The notes: generated from the sequence alone by a model not told the origin. Positions 1 to 8,832 are shown, counted from the first letter of the stretch. The stretch: DNA of 64,000 nucleotides from Lysinibacillus_B sp042920265 (GCF_042920265.1 NZ_JBDQZI010000001.1:124001-188000), one strand, 5' to 3'. Made by a program: numbers and translations.

Positions 1-1826
1 AGCACGTCACAGCTGAAGCTGGTACAGGATGTGTACACACAGCACCTGGTCACGGGGAAGACGACTTTAACATCGGAAAAGCATATGGCTTACCTGTTTT
101 ATCGCCAGTGGATAACCGCGGTTGCTACACAGCAGAAGCACCAGGCTTTGAAGGCATTTTCTATGATGCTGCAAATAAGCTTGTTACAGAAAAATTACAA
201 GAAGTAGATGCGTTGGAAAAATTAAACTTCTTCACGCACTCTTATCCGCATGACTGGCGTACGAAAAAGCCGGTTATTTACCGTGCGACACCACAATGGT
301 TTGCGTCAGTTGAAGCATTCCGTGATGAATTATTAAAAGCGGTTGAAGATACGACATTCACACCTGCATGGGGTGAAACACGTCTTTACAATATGATTCG
401 TGATCGTGGTGACTGGTGTATTTCGCGTCAACGTGCATGGGGGGTACCGATTCCAGTATTCTATGCGGAGAATGGTGAAGAAATCATTACGTCAGAAACA
501 ATTGCACATGTCGTGCAGTTATTCCGTGAGCATGGTTCAAATATTTGGTTCCAAAAAACAGCGAAAGAATTACTACCTGAAGGCTTCACACATCCTGGTA
601 GCCCGAATGGCGAGTTCACAAAAGAAAACGACATTATGGACGTTTGGTTTGACTCAGGCTCGTCGCACCAAGGTGTATTAGTAGAGCGCGGCATGAAATA
701 CCCAGCAGATCTTTACTTAGAAGGTTCTGACCAATACCGTGGTTGGTTTAACTCATCACTAATTACATCTGTTGCAATTAATGGTTACGCACCATATAAA
801 GGGTTATTATCTCATGGTTTCGTATTAGACGGTGAAGGTCGTAAAATGAGTAAGTCTTTAGGGAATGTGATCATTCCTCAAAAAGTAATGGATCAATACG
901 GTGCAGATATTTTACGTTTATGGGTAGCATCTGTTGACTATACAGGCGACGTGCGTATCTCGATGGATATGTTAAAGCAAGTTTCTGAGGTATATCGTAA
1001 AATCCGTAACACGCTTCGTTTCTTACACGGGAACGTGACAGACTTTAATCCAGCGACGGACCGTGTAGCGTATGAAGATTTACGTGAAATGGATCAATAC
1101 ATGTACATGCGCATGCAAGACGTATTAAAAGCTGTACGTACTGCATACGACCGTTATGAATTCTCAGCCGTATATCACACAATCAATAACTTTGTAGCAA
1201 TTGAGTTATCTTCATTCTACTTAGATATTGCAAAAGATGTTGTGTACATTGAAGGCGTAGACAATCAAGATCGTCGTGCAATGCAAACGGTAATGTACGA
1301 TACGCTACAAATGTTATTAAAAGTATTAACACCAATTATTCCACATACAACGGAAGAATTATGGGGTTACTTAGGTGCTGAGGAAGCGTCTGTTCAATTA
1401 ACAGACTTCCCAGAAGTAGATGAAAAAGAGAACTTTGAACAGTTACGTGCAAAATGGAGCAATGTCATTGCGATTCGTGATGAAGTGTTAAAAGCACTTG
1501 AAGAAGCGCGTAATGCAAAAGTAATCGGGAAATCGTTAGAAGCGAAATTATCTGTATATGCAGATCAAGAAGCGGTAGCACTTCTAAAAGATGCAACGAT
1601 TGACTTTGCACAATTATCAATCGTTTCACAATTTGTTGTTGCTGGTACAAAGGATGCGGCCCCAGAAAACGCATTAGTGTTAGAGAAAACAGCAATTGTT
1701 GTAGAAAAAGCAGACGGTGAAAAATGTGAGCGCTGCTGGACGATTTCGGAAACAGTTGGCTCGAACGCAGCACATGCAACATTATGTGCACGTTGTGGAG
1801 AAGTTGTAGAGAAGTATTACCAATAA
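1..1826 (+). CDS. ileS: Isoleucyl-tRNA synthetase, 3' part (5' end outside window)
   Basis: Cytoplasmic class I synthetase that charges tRNA-Ile. The reading frame is open from base 3, so the gene enters from the left. Visible parts are the end of the editing (CP1) domain with TAPGHGEDD near bases 43-75, the catalytic KMSKS loop at 843-857, the anticodon-binding helical region, and a C-terminal zinc finger with cysteine codon pairs at 1725/1734 and 1785/1794. It ends at TAA 1824-1826 and is followed at once by a strong terminator. In B. subtilis the next genes would be ylyA and lspA; here a repeat and the efe operon lie between. Identification is very secure. Confidence 0.98.
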   Translation, partial: HVTAEAGTGCVHTAPGHGEDDFNIGKAYGLPVLSPVDNRGCYTAEAPGFEGIFYDAANKLVTEKLQEVDALEKLNFFTHSYPHDWRTKKPVIYRATPQWFASVEAFRDELLKAVEDTTFTPAWGETRLYNMIRDRGDWCISRQRAWGVPIPVFYAENGEEIITSETIAHVVQLFREHGSNIWFQKTAKELLPEGFTHPGSPNGEFTKENDIMDVWFDSGSSHQGVLVERGMKYPADLYLEGSDQYRGWFNSSLITSVAINGYAPYKGLLSHGFVLDGEGRKMSKSLGNVIIPQKVMDQYGADILRLWVASVDYTGDVRISMDMLKQVSEVYRKIRNTLRFLHGNVTDFNPATDRVAYEDLREMDQYMYMRMQDVLKAVRTAYDRYEFSAVYHTINNFVAIELSSFYLDIAKDVVYIEGVDNQDRRAMQTVMYDTLQMLLKVLTPIIPHTTEELWGYLGAEEASVQLTDFPEVDEKENFEQLRAKWSNVIAIRDEVLKALEEARNAKVIGKSLEAKLSVYADQEAVALLKDATIDFAQLSIVSQFVVAGTKDAAPENALVLEKTAIVVEKADGEKCERCWTISETVGSNAAHATLCARCGEVVEKYYQ

Positions 1827-1832
1827 TCATTT

Positions 1833-1877
1833 AGCATGTAAATAAGCGGACTGCTCCGTTTATTTACATGCTTTTTT
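1833..1877 (+). terminator. Rho-independent terminator of ileS
   Basis: A long stem pairs 1833-1850 with 1855-1871 around a four-base loop and runs into a T tract, starting seven bases after the ileS stop. Confidence 0.93.
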
Positions 1878-1905
1878 AATTTTAGCTCATAACCAGCAAA
1901 TTAAG

Positions 1906-2200
1906 AAACATATATTACCATTTGAGTGACCGTTGCTTTCCGCTCCAGCACTCGCTTTCCACGGGCGAGCATCAAGCCTCCTCGTCGCTCATCCTTCAGT
2001 GCTCCTGTCGCTGCGCTTTCGTCGCAAATAAATTTCCTGCGGGGTCTTGCTTGTCTCGCTTTCCCGTAGGAGTCTCGTGCCTCCGCTACAAGCAACTAGT
2101 GTTCAATAAAAAATGGGTGGCTAAAAAACAATATATATCCTCATAGATTACAGGGGCTAGGCGACGATATGTGCAAATCGAAAGAAAATGATTTCTTTTA
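1906..2200 (+). repeat. Intergenic repeat R1, left and middle modules
   Basis: This stretch is closely similar to 24890-25180 and, inverted, to the right half of 57224-57670. It opens with an ATTACCATTTGAGT edge motif, is rich in short palindromes of the CCTCGTCGCT / CACGGGCGAG kind, and continues to an AT-rich GAAAATGATTTCTTTT block. It holds a 24-34 base extra segment compared with the copy at 24.9 kb. Open frames across it are repeat-encoded and not believable as proteins. Repeats of this style are widespread between genes in Bacillaceae; I do not know a formal family name. Confidence 0.9.
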
Positions 2201-2248
2201 AGGCTCAACACCAGAATATGTTCTTGATTAAAAAGAGGAGCACTTTAA

Positions 2249-2382
2249 AAGCCCATGGAGTGAAGGGCGGCGAGTGTAGCTGACGGCGTTCGCCTTTCGC
2301 TACAGAGCAAAGCTTCCTGCGGGATAAGCTTGAGCGGAAAGCGTCCGCCCGTAACGGAATGCGCGGTCAAGTACACGTTTTG
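2249..2382 (+). repeat. Intergenic repeat R1, right module (C type)
   Basis: Similar to 47531-47670, sharing the CATGGAGTGAAGGGCGGCGA opening and the CGTCCGCCCGTAACGGAAT ending. Relative to that copy it lacks a 49-base segment bounded by GCGGAAAGC direct repeats and carries an extra nested palindrome at 2275-2304 (TGTAGC ... GGCG/CGCC ... GCTACA). The C module takes the place of the module found at the same side in the repeats at 24.9 and 57.2 kb, so R1 is a chimera. Confidence 0.88.
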
Positions 2383-2434
2383 GTGAAGAGTCATTACTTT
2401 TAACAAAATTTTAATTTTTTCTTGATTTATATAG

Positions 2435-2458
2435 TGATAATGATTATCATTCTATAAT
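2435..2458 (+). promoter_or_regulatory. Fur box overlapping the efe promoter
   Basis: Bases 2435-2451 read GATAATGATTATCATTC, an almost perfect Fur box (GATAATGATTATCATTATC). A TATAAT -10 follows at 2453-2458. No good -35 is visible. Fe-Fur bound here would cover the core promoter, so the operon should be induced by iron limitation. Confidence 0.92.
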
Positions 2459-2501
2459 ATGAAATAGTTTGATAGCCAAGTAGGCATTGAAAGGATATGA
2501 C

Positions 2502-3371
2502 ATGATGAAATTGAGCAAAAAATTATCAGCGTTATTAGTAGCGAGTAGTATTTTAATGGCAGCTTGTGGAGAAGAGGCGACAAAAGAACAGGAAAATGCA
2601 GTAGAGCCAGCGCAAGTGGAGACAGAAAAGGTAAGTTTGTCAGCTGAAGTAGAAGTATATCAACAATTTGCGGTAGAGCAAATGGAGAAATTTGTTATTG
2701 AAACGGAAAACTTTGTTAACCTATTTAAATCAGGTGATATTGAAGCAGCGAAGGCAGCATATGCGCCTGCACGTATGTATTTTGAACGTTCAGAGCCTAT
2801 TGCAGAAAGCTTTGGTGATTTAGATCCACGTATCGACGGGCGTTTAGCGGATTTAGAAGAAGAAGGCCAAGGGAAGGAAGAGTGGTCAGGTTACCACAAG
2901 CTAGAGTATGCATTATGGGTTGAAAATACGACAACGGGTTATGAGCAAGTGGCCGATCAATTATTAGCAGATGTGAAACAATTATATGCACTTGTACAAA
3001 CAGTGGAAGTGGAACCAGAGCTATTAGTGACAGGGGCTGTTGACCTATTAAACGAAGTGTCCACATCGAAAATTACAGGGGAAGAGGAAATTTACTCGCA
3101 TACGGACCTTTATGATTTTAAAGCCAATATTGAAGGGGCAGAGAAAATTTTTGAGATTTTACGTGCGAATTTAGAAGCGAAAGATGCAAATTTAGTAGCA
3201 ACATTAGATGAGAAATTTAGTGCAATGAATGATTTATTAGCGAAATATGAAGACGGAAAAGGTGGTTATGTGTCATACGAAGTACTAACAGAAGATGATA
3301 CAAAAGCACTGGCAACAGCAGTAAACGAATTAGGTGAGCCCTTAAGTCAAATGGGTATTGTCATCGAATAG
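2502..3371 (+). CDS. efeM: EfeM/EfeO-type iron-uptake lipoprotein (M75 imelysin-like domain)
   Basis: Membrane-anchored extracytoplasmic component of the EfeUOB ferrous/ferric iron uptake system. With the start at 2502 (AAAGGA six bases upstream) the 289-residue product has a lipoprotein signal ending LMAAC, with Cys22 as the lipidated residue. The rest is one helical M75 domain with the HxxE motif (GYHKLEYALW) that marks this family as a metal-binding site. The N-terminal cupredoxin domain of E. coli EfeO is absent, so it is the short EfeM form. First gene of an operon with efeB and efeU under a Fur box. An ATG at 2487 is also in frame but has no ribosome site. Confidence 0.9.
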   Translation: MMKLSKKLSALLVASSILMAACGEEATKEQENAVEPAQVETEKVSLSAEVEVYQQFAVEQMEKFVIETENFVNLFKSGDIEAAKAAYAPARMYFERSEPIAESFGDLDPRIDGRLADLEEEGQGKEEWSGYHKLEYALWVENTTTGYEQVADQLLADVKQLYALVQTVEVEPELLVTGAVDLLNEVSTSKITGEEEIYSHTDLYDFKANIEGAEKIFEILRANLEAKDANLVATLDEKFSAMNDLLAKYEDGKGGYVSYEVLTEDDTKALATAVNELGEPLSQMGIVIE

Positions 3372-3386
3372 TATAGGAGCTTTCAT

Positions 3387-4610
3387 ATGGCAGAAAAAAT
3401 TACGAGACGAGAAATGTTGAAGCTTTCTGGATTTGCGATTGCAGGCGCAGCAATTGGCGCCTCAGGTCTTGGTGGTGTGATGAAAATGCTAGAGGATGAA
3501 GCGCCCAAAGCTTCTACTCATGCCGTCGCGTTTTATGGGAAGCACCAACCAGGCATTACGACGCCTCATCAATCCAATGTATATTTTGCATCGCTTAATT
3601 TTGTTGGACAGTCTAAAGCGCAACTCCAACAATTGTTTCAAGATTGGACGCGCTATAGCGAGCGTATGATGCAAGGACAATCCGTTGAGGATGAGGATGC
3701 CACTAAACATGTACCACCTGTTGATACAGGTGAGGCATTCAATTTAGATGCAGCGAATTTAACGTTAACGTTTGGAGTAGGACCGTCATTATTTGAACAT
3801 GCCTCACTCGGATTAAAAAATAAAAAGCCAGCTGAATTAATGGATTTACCTCATTTCCCGAAAGACCAACTACAAAAGCAATGGACAGGTGGGGATCTAT
3901 GTATTCAAGCATGTGCCGATGATCCGCAAGTGGCATTTCATGCGGTGCGCAATTTACTACGTGTCGGTAGTGGGGTTGTACAGCTGCATTGGTCTCAAGC
4001 TGGCTTTATGTCGATGCCTGCAGATGGTGGTACGCCGAGAAATTTATTTTCTTTTAAGGACGGGACGGTTAATCCGAAAACAACGAGTGAATTTGATGAG
4101 CATGTATGGGTATCGAATCACGAACAGTCTTGGTTGAATAATGGCACGTATTTAATCGTTAGAAGAATACAAATGCATTTAGAAACATGGGATCGTACAT
4201 CGCTTCATCAACAAGAAATGACGTTTGGGCGTTACCGACATAATGGGGCATTATTCGGGCAGGCAGATGAGTTTGCTGAAACAGATGTGTTCGCAAAAGA
4301 TGTGGAAGGGGAGTCTGTGGTTCCTGAAAACTCTCATGTGTACTTATCACGTCTTGCAAAACAAACGATTTATCGTCGTCCATTCTCTTATGCATCAGGT
4401 ACTGTAACAGAAACAGGAGCTTATGATAGTGGCTTGCTGTTTATCTCATTCCAAAAACATCCGAAGCAGTTCATCGATATTCAAAACAGCTTAGGGCGTA
4501 TGGATAAATTAAATGAATATATTACACATCGGGGAAGTGCATTATTTGCTTGTCTGCCTGGTGTTAAAAAAGGGAGTTATTTAGGTGAAGCGCTTTTTAC
4601 AAGTTTGTAG
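3387..4610 (+). CDS. efeB: EfeB, Tat-exported DyP-type heme peroxidase
   Basis: DyP-family heme peroxidase of the Efe iron uptake system, proposed to oxidise Fe(II) or to take part in iron release from heme outside the membrane. The 407-residue product starts with a twin-arginine signal (TRREMLKL, then a small hydrophobic stretch rich in Ala and Gly to about residue 30). The family GxxDG catalytic motif appears as SFKDGT (NLFSFKDGTVNP), so the first glycine is serine; the catalytic Asp is kept. It follows efeM by 15 bases with GGAGC as ribosome site, and its last 26 bases overlap the efeU start, which suggests translational coupling. Family is secure; the exact chemistry is debated. Confidence 0.93.
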   Translation: MAEKITRREMLKLSGFAIAGAAIGASGLGGVMKMLEDEAPKASTHAVAFYGKHQPGITTPHQSNVYFASLNFVGQSKAQLQQLFQDWTRYSERMMQGQSVEDEDATKHVPPVDTGEAFNLDAANLTLTFGVGPSLFEHASLGLKNKKPAELMDLPHFPKDQLQKQWTGGDLCIQACADDPQVAFHAVRNLLRVGSGVVQLHWSQAGFMSMPADGGTPRNLFSFKDGTVNPKTTSEFDEHVWVSNHEQSWLNNGTYLIVRRIQMHLETWDRTSLHQQEMTFGRYRHNGALFGQADEFAETDVFAKDVEGESVVPENSHVYLSRLAKQTIYRRPFSYASGTVTETGAYDSGLLFISFQKHPKQFIDIQNSLGRMDKLNEYITHRGSALFACLPGVKKGSYLGEALFTSL

Positions 4611-6294
4611 TATCGTCGTAATGAGCTTGCTCCTTTTCACACCTATTACAAAAGCATCTGATTATAGCGAACTATACGTGTTAATTACCGATGCGATCAT
4701 TAATACGAATCAGCAAAATGAAGAGCAAGCTCAACAGGCGCTTCAAGAAATTGAGCAATTGTGGGCTACGTATAGCTCAGAGCAAGTAGAAGCAAAGGCA
4801 GAGGTGGATCACGCTATTAAGGCTGTCATGAATGCAAGTGATGCAGCATCGCGAGTAAAGGCACTTTCGCAGCTGTCAAAAGCACTATCAGCCCTTGACT
4901 TAGCAGAAAATCCGATTGATGAAAAAGCGGAGCGTGAATCGTTTTATTCGAAGTTTAGTCCGTTTATGACCCAATGGGAAGAGGCTTACGTAACAAATGA
5001 CACGGAGAAAATCCAAGAAGCCTATAAAATGCTCGATGCAAAATGGAACCAATACGAAAAGCCGGTACGTGCGCAAAGTATTGGGTTATATGGACAAATT
5101 GAAAGTCAATTAGCATTTATGCGCATTGCGTTATCGAATGAAACACCCGATATAGCGTTAGCGAACTCTTATTTTACGACGTTAAAATCGCATATCGAGC
5201 AGTTTATGGCCGGTGAAGATATTGTCGTTGAAGATAAAGGCTATTCTTTGCAAACGCTGGTCGATTTAATGGATGATGCGTTAAAAGCGATTGAACAAAC
5301 AGACTATGAGGTGGCGGCAGATGCTTTAACACAATTTATCATCGTTTGGCCAAATGTAGAAATCGAAATATCGACACGCAATAGCTCACTGTATAATAAG
5401 TTAGAAAGCGATATTCCGATTTTAGTCAGTCGTTTATCACAAACGACACCGAAAGTAGAGGAAGTTGTAGCACAATTAGAAACATTTAAAAAAGAGATTC
5501 AGCTAATACAAAGTGATGATAGCTATTCGTTTTGGGATTCAGCATTAATCTTATTACGTGAAGGGTTAGAGGCGATTTTAATTATCATGGTCCTCGTTTC
5601 CTTCTTAAAGCGCTCTAATCAAGAACGGATGGTGAAATGGATTTATTCAGGGGCAGTAGCAGGTGTTCTATTATCTGCTGGAATGGCGATTTTACTGGCG
5701 ATTGTATTTGATTCTTTAACATCAGGTACAAACCGTGAAATGATTGAAGGCTGGGTAGGGCTTGCAGCGGCGATTATGATGATTGGTGTCGGTGTGTGGC
5801 TTCATAGTAAATCGACTGTGCAATCATGGAATACTTATTTGTCCAAGCAAATGGGACATGCGATTTCGAAAGGATCCGTACTGGCGATGGCTTTTATTAG
5901 TTTCTTATCGGTATTCCGAGAAGGGGCAGAGACCATTTTATTTTATGCGGGTATTATTCCGAAAATAGAAATTTTTGACTTTGTTTTAGGCATTGTGATC
6001 GCCATTATTATTTTAATCATCGTGGCTTTGGCATTAACAAAGCTCAGTGGCAAAATTCCGATTCATAAGTTTTTCTTTGTCGCGACCATCATGATTTATA
6101 TATTAGCCTTTAAAATTATCGGAACAAGTATCCATACACTGCAATTAACAGATGTTGTCTCAACAAATGTTGTGGATGTTTTACCTGTTATGAGTGCAAT
6201 CGGTTTTTATCCAACCGTGGAAACGATACTTGGGCAAGCGATTTTATTGTTTATTTGGGCGTTTGTCTCATGGAAACAACGTAAACATTCATAA
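4585..6294 (+). CDS. efeU: EfeU, FTR1-family iron permease with N-terminal extracytoplasmic domain
   Basis: Membrane iron permease that moves iron delivered by EfeM/EfeB. The 569-residue product has a signal peptide (residues 1-24), an about 290-residue helical extracytoplasmic region, then an FTR1 membrane domain of about seven helices. The two REGxE iron-translocation motifs are present: REGLE at 325-329 and REGAE at 445-449. The GTG start at 4585 sits behind AAAGGGAG and overlaps the end of efeB by 26 bases. The long N-terminal region is known for Gram-positive EfeU proteins. Ends before a strong terminator. Confidence 0.93.
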   Translation: MKRFLQVCSIVVMSLLLFTPITKASDYSELYVLITDAIINTNQQNEEQAQQALQEIEQLWATYSSEQVEAKAEVDHAIKAVMNASDAASRVKALSQLSKALSALDLAENPIDEKAERESFYSKFSPFMTQWEEAYVTNDTEKIQEAYKMLDAKWNQYEKPVRAQSIGLYGQIESQLAFMRIALSNETPDIALANSYFTTLKSHIEQFMAGEDIVVEDKGYSLQTLVDLMDDALKAIEQTDYEVAADALTQFIIVWPNVEIEISTRNSSLYNKLESDIPILVSRLSQTTPKVEEVVAQLETFKKEIQLIQSDDSYSFWDSALILLREGLEAILIIMVLVSFLKRSNQERMVKWIYSGAVAGVLLSAGMAILLAIVFDSLTSGTNREMIEGWVGLAAAIMMIGVGVWLHSKSTVQSWNTYLSKQMGHAISKGSVLAMAFISFLSVFREGAETILFYAGIIPKIEIFDFVLGIVIAIIILIIVALALTKLSGKIPIHKFFFVATIMIYILAFKIIGTSIHTLQLTDVVSTNVVDVLPVMSAIGFYPTVETILGQAILLFIWAFVSWKQRKHS

Positions 6295-6296
6295 AA

Positions 6297-6334
6297 AGTG
6301 CACAAAAGCTTCGCGGAGCTTTGTGCGCTTTTTT
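6297..6334 (+). terminator. Terminator of the efe operon
   Basis: AGTGCACAAAAGCT pairs with AGCTTTGTGCGCT around TCGCGG, ending in six Ts, three bases after the efeU stop. Confidence 0.94.
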
Positions 6335-6439
6335 GTGGGCGAAAAGAATAGGGTAGCAAAAAAATATTATTGTCATCATTATTCGAAAGTGATTGCTTTG
6401 TGTTAGAATGGGATAGATATGCATATAGGGGGCGTCTAG

Positions 6440-6919
6440 GTGAAAAGGTTTTATGGAATTGCCATCATTGTCATTTTACTCGACCAACTAACAAAGTGGA
6501 TGGTTGTTAAAAATATGGAGCTTGGTGAGCGAATTGCTATTTGGGATCCGTGGTTTGGTTTGCTTTCGCATCGAAATCGCGGCGCAGCATGGGGCATGCT
6601 ACAAGGGCAAATGTGGCTCTTTACGATTGTGACGATCGGCGTTATTATCGCGATTATTTATTTTTATCATACGGAGGCAAAGGGAAAACCATTTTTCCAA
6701 GTGAGTTTAATGCTGCTGTTAGGTGGGGCAATTGGGAACTTTATTGACCGTTTATTGTTAGGAGAAGTGGTCGATTTTGTGGATGTATTGATTCCAGTCA
6801 TTAACTACCATTTCCCAATTTTTAATATTGCGGATGCCGCATTAACAATTGCTGTCGTCATGTTATTAATTGCAATTTTGATAGAAGATCGAGTAGAAAA
6901 GAAAAAGGTGAAAAAATGA
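6440..6919 (+). CDS. lspA: Lipoprotein signal peptidase (signal peptidase II)
   Basis: Aspartic membrane protease that removes the signal peptide of prolipoproteins after lipidation at the lipobox cysteine; a client, EfeM, is encoded just upstream. The 159-residue product has four transmembrane helices and both catalytic aspartate regions: GGAIGNFIDR at about 93-102 and FNIADAALT at about 128-136. The GTG start has AGGGGGCG upstream. The stop overlaps the rluD start by four bases. A TAGAAT element at 6404-6409 preceded by TGT may serve as an extended -10. Confidence 0.97.
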   Translation: MKRFYGIAIIVILLDQLTKWMVVKNMELGERIAIWDPWFGLLSHRNRGAAWGMLQGQMWLFTIVTIGVIIAIIYFYHTEAKGKPFFQVSLMLLLGGAIGNFIDRLLLGEVVDFVDVLIPVINYHFPIFNIADAALTIAVVMLLIAILIEDRVEKKKVKK

Positions 6920-7818
6920 ACGTAACATATACAATGGAAGAACAACATGCAGGAGAGCGTCTAGATAAAGCATTATCGAGCCTGCAATCAGAATGGTCAC
7001 GCACGCAAATTGGGAATTGGATTGATGAAAATCGTATCAAAGTAAACGGTACGGAAGTCAAAGCAAAGTACAAAGTTAAAGCAGGCGATGTCATTGAGAT
7101 TGAGGTACCAGAAGCAGAGCCGTTAGAAATTGTAGCAGAAGATTTACAGTTAGAAATCGTTTATGAGGATAAAGATGTATTAGTAGTGAATAAGCCACGC
7201 GGCATGGTTGTGCATCCGGCACCAGGGCATACAACAGGAACGCTTGTGAACGGCTTAATGTATCATTGTAAAGATTTATCGGGTATTAATGGGGTGATGC
7301 GCCCAGGTATTGTGCACCGTATCGATAAAGATACATCCGGTTTACTTATGGTGGCCAAAAATGATGTCGCACATGAAGGATTAGTAAACCAACTTGTACA
7401 GAAAACGGTCACACGAAAATATACAGCACTTGTACATGGTCATATTGCGCACGATAAAGGAACAATTGATGCCCCGATTGCACGTGACCCTAAAGACCGT
7501 CAAAAGCAAGCGATTGTAGATGGTGGTAAGCATGCCGTGACGCACTTCCAAGTACTAGAACGCTTCGGTGATTATACGCTAGTAGAGTGCCGTTTAGAAA
7601 CAGGACGTACACACCAAATTCGTATACACATGAATTATATCGGTTTCCCATTAGTTGGCGATCCAAAATACGGACCGAAGAAAACAATCGACTTTGGTGG
7701 ACAAGTGTTACATGCGGGAGTGTTAGGCTTTATACAGCCTGTAACAGGTGAATACTTAGAATTCGAAGCACCACTGCCACAGGATTTTGTTGATTTATTA
7801 GCCGAGCTGAGAAAATGA
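6916..7818 (+). CDS. rluD: Large subunit pseudouridine synthase, RluD family (YlyB-like)
   Basis: Converts specific uridines of 23S rRNA to pseudouridine. The 300-residue product has an N-terminal S4 RNA-binding domain (residues about 13-75) and an RluA-type catalytic domain with the signature HRIDKDTSGLLMVAKN, in which the Asp after RI is catalytic. Start ATG overlaps the lspA stop by four bases, so the two are coupled, as in B. subtilis (lspA-ylyB). Exact target sites cannot be read from the sequence. Confidence 0.95.
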   Translation: MNVTYTMEEQHAGERLDKALSSLQSEWSRTQIGNWIDENRIKVNGTEVKAKYKVKAGDVIEIEVPEAEPLEIVAEDLQLEIVYEDKDVLVVNKPRGMVVHPAPGHTTGTLVNGLMYHCKDLSGINGVMRPGIVHRIDKDTSGLLMVAKNDVAHEGLVNQLVQKTVTRKYTALVHGHIAHDKGTIDAPIARDPKDRQKQAIVDGGKHAVTHFQVLERFGDYTLVECRLETGRTHQIRIHMNYIGFPLVGDPKYGPKKTIDFGGQVLHAGVLGFIQPVTGEYLEFEAPLPQDFVDLLAELRK

Positions 7819-7827
7819 TATGACATG

Positions 7828-7857
7828 AAGGAACTACCGAAATGGTAGTTCCTTTTT
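7828..7857 (+). terminator. Terminator of lspA-rluD
   Basis: An 11-bp perfect stem (7828-7838 with 7844-7854) with a GAAAT loop continues into a T tract. Confidence 0.95.
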
Positions 7858-7983
7858 GTATTTTTGTACAATTGAAAGGCTACTAAAAGGAGAAATATCA
7901 CCTATAAAATAACACATATAATTAACAGACAATTCACGCTTGTAGAACATTTTGTTTTAGTTGTCTGACCTTGTAATGTTTTA

Positions 7984-8012
7984 TTGACAGGCTACATAAA
8001 CAAGCATATACT
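7984..8012 (+). promoter_or_regulatory. SigA promoter of the pyr operon
   Basis: Consensus TTGACA at 7984-7989, a 17-base spacer, and TATACT at 8007-8012. Transcription should start near 8019 and read a roughly 250-base leader before pyrR. Bases 7858-7983 hold nothing else that I recognise. Confidence 0.92.
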
Positions 8013-8081
8013 GACAACAGTGAAAAAAACGAGCTTGACGAGAGCGAGCCGTATAGCACAAATTACTTTAAATAATGTCAC

Positions 8082-8213
8082 CTTTAATGGCAGTCCAGAG
8101 AGGCTGAGAAGGTATAATGTGAGAACCATCGGGATATCTGTAGGCAGATTTTTCGGATGCGTTTATTTCAACATGCACTTTCCAACCCTCTAGGTGACTA
8201 GAGGGTTTTTTAT
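8082..8213 (+). promoter_or_regulatory. PyrR-dependent attenuator 1 (pyr operon leader)
   Basis: The PyrR-binding loop GTCCAGAGAGGCTGAGAAGG lies at 8094-8113 within a stem closed by ACCTT and AAGGT (anti-antiterminator). Downstream is a terminator pairing 8184-8193 with 8198-8207 followed by a T tract. By analogy to B. subtilis, UMP- or UTP-bound PyrR stabilises the first stem so that the terminator forms and the operon is switched off when pyrimidines are plentiful. Confidence 0.95.
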
Positions 8214-8267
8214 TTTCGTTGAAACACAACATACCATAACAAATACATCAATGAAAGGAGAATCGTT

Positions 8268-8816
8268 ATGGCACATATAACAGAGCTATTAGATGGGCCA
8301 TCAATGAACAGAGCCATTACGCGTATCGCCCATGAAATCATCGAGCGCAATAAAGGGATTGATGAAGTCATTTTAGTTGGGATTAAGACGCGTGGGGCAT
8401 TTTTAGCGAAGCGCTTAGCAGAGCGAATTGAAAGTATAGAAGGAAAAGCGATTCGTACGGGGGAGCTAGATATTACGCTTTACCGGGATGATTTATCGAC
8501 AAAGCAAGTAAACGACCAAGCCCAAGTACAACAAGTAGACATTGATTATCAAGTGAACGACCAAAAAATTGTGCTAGTCGATGATGTGTTATATACGGGA
8601 CGTACAGTGCGTGCAGCACTAGATGCCGTGATGGATTTAGGAAGACCTTCTCAAATCCAATTAGCAGTATTAGTAGACAGAGGACATCGGGAACTACCAA
8701 TTCGTGCCGATTACGTCGGTAAAAACATTCCGACAGCCGGACATGAGCGAATTGTAGTCAATTTAGAAGAAGTTGACGGTCAGGATATCGTGACGATTCA
8801 TAAAGAAGCAGAGTAG
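8268..8816 (+). CDS. pyrR: PyrR, pyr mRNA-binding attenuation regulator / uracil phosphoribosyltransferase
   Basis: Bifunctional protein: a UMP/UTP-responsive RNA-binding regulator of pyr attenuation and a uracil phosphoribosyltransferase. The 182-residue product has the type I PRTase fold with the PRPP-binding loop IVLVDDVLYTGRT at 101-113. The start ATG is preceded by AAAGGAG. It is the first gene of the operon and sits behind its own target attenuator, so it regulates itself. Only 16 bases separate it from pyrP, leaving no room for the additional attenuator that B. subtilis has at this junction. Confidence 0.98.
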   Translation: MAHITELLDGPSMNRAITRIAHEIIERNKGIDEVILVGIKTRGAFLAKRLAERIESIEGKAIRTGELDITLYRDDLSTKQVNDQAQVQQVDIDYQVNDQKIVLVDDVLYTGRTVRAALDAVMDLGRPSQIQLAVLVDRGHRELPIRADYVGKNIPTAGHERIVVNLEEVDGQDIVTIHKEAE

Positions 8817-8832
8817 AAAAGAGGAACAAACG

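Noticed and set aside
1922..2146. Open frames on both strands across repeat R1
   Set aside because: They follow the repeat sequence, lack ribosome sites and have no family resemblance.
7984..8193. 69-codon frame in the pyr leader
   Set aside because: Runs through the promoter and PyrR attenuator, whose RNA function explains the sequence.
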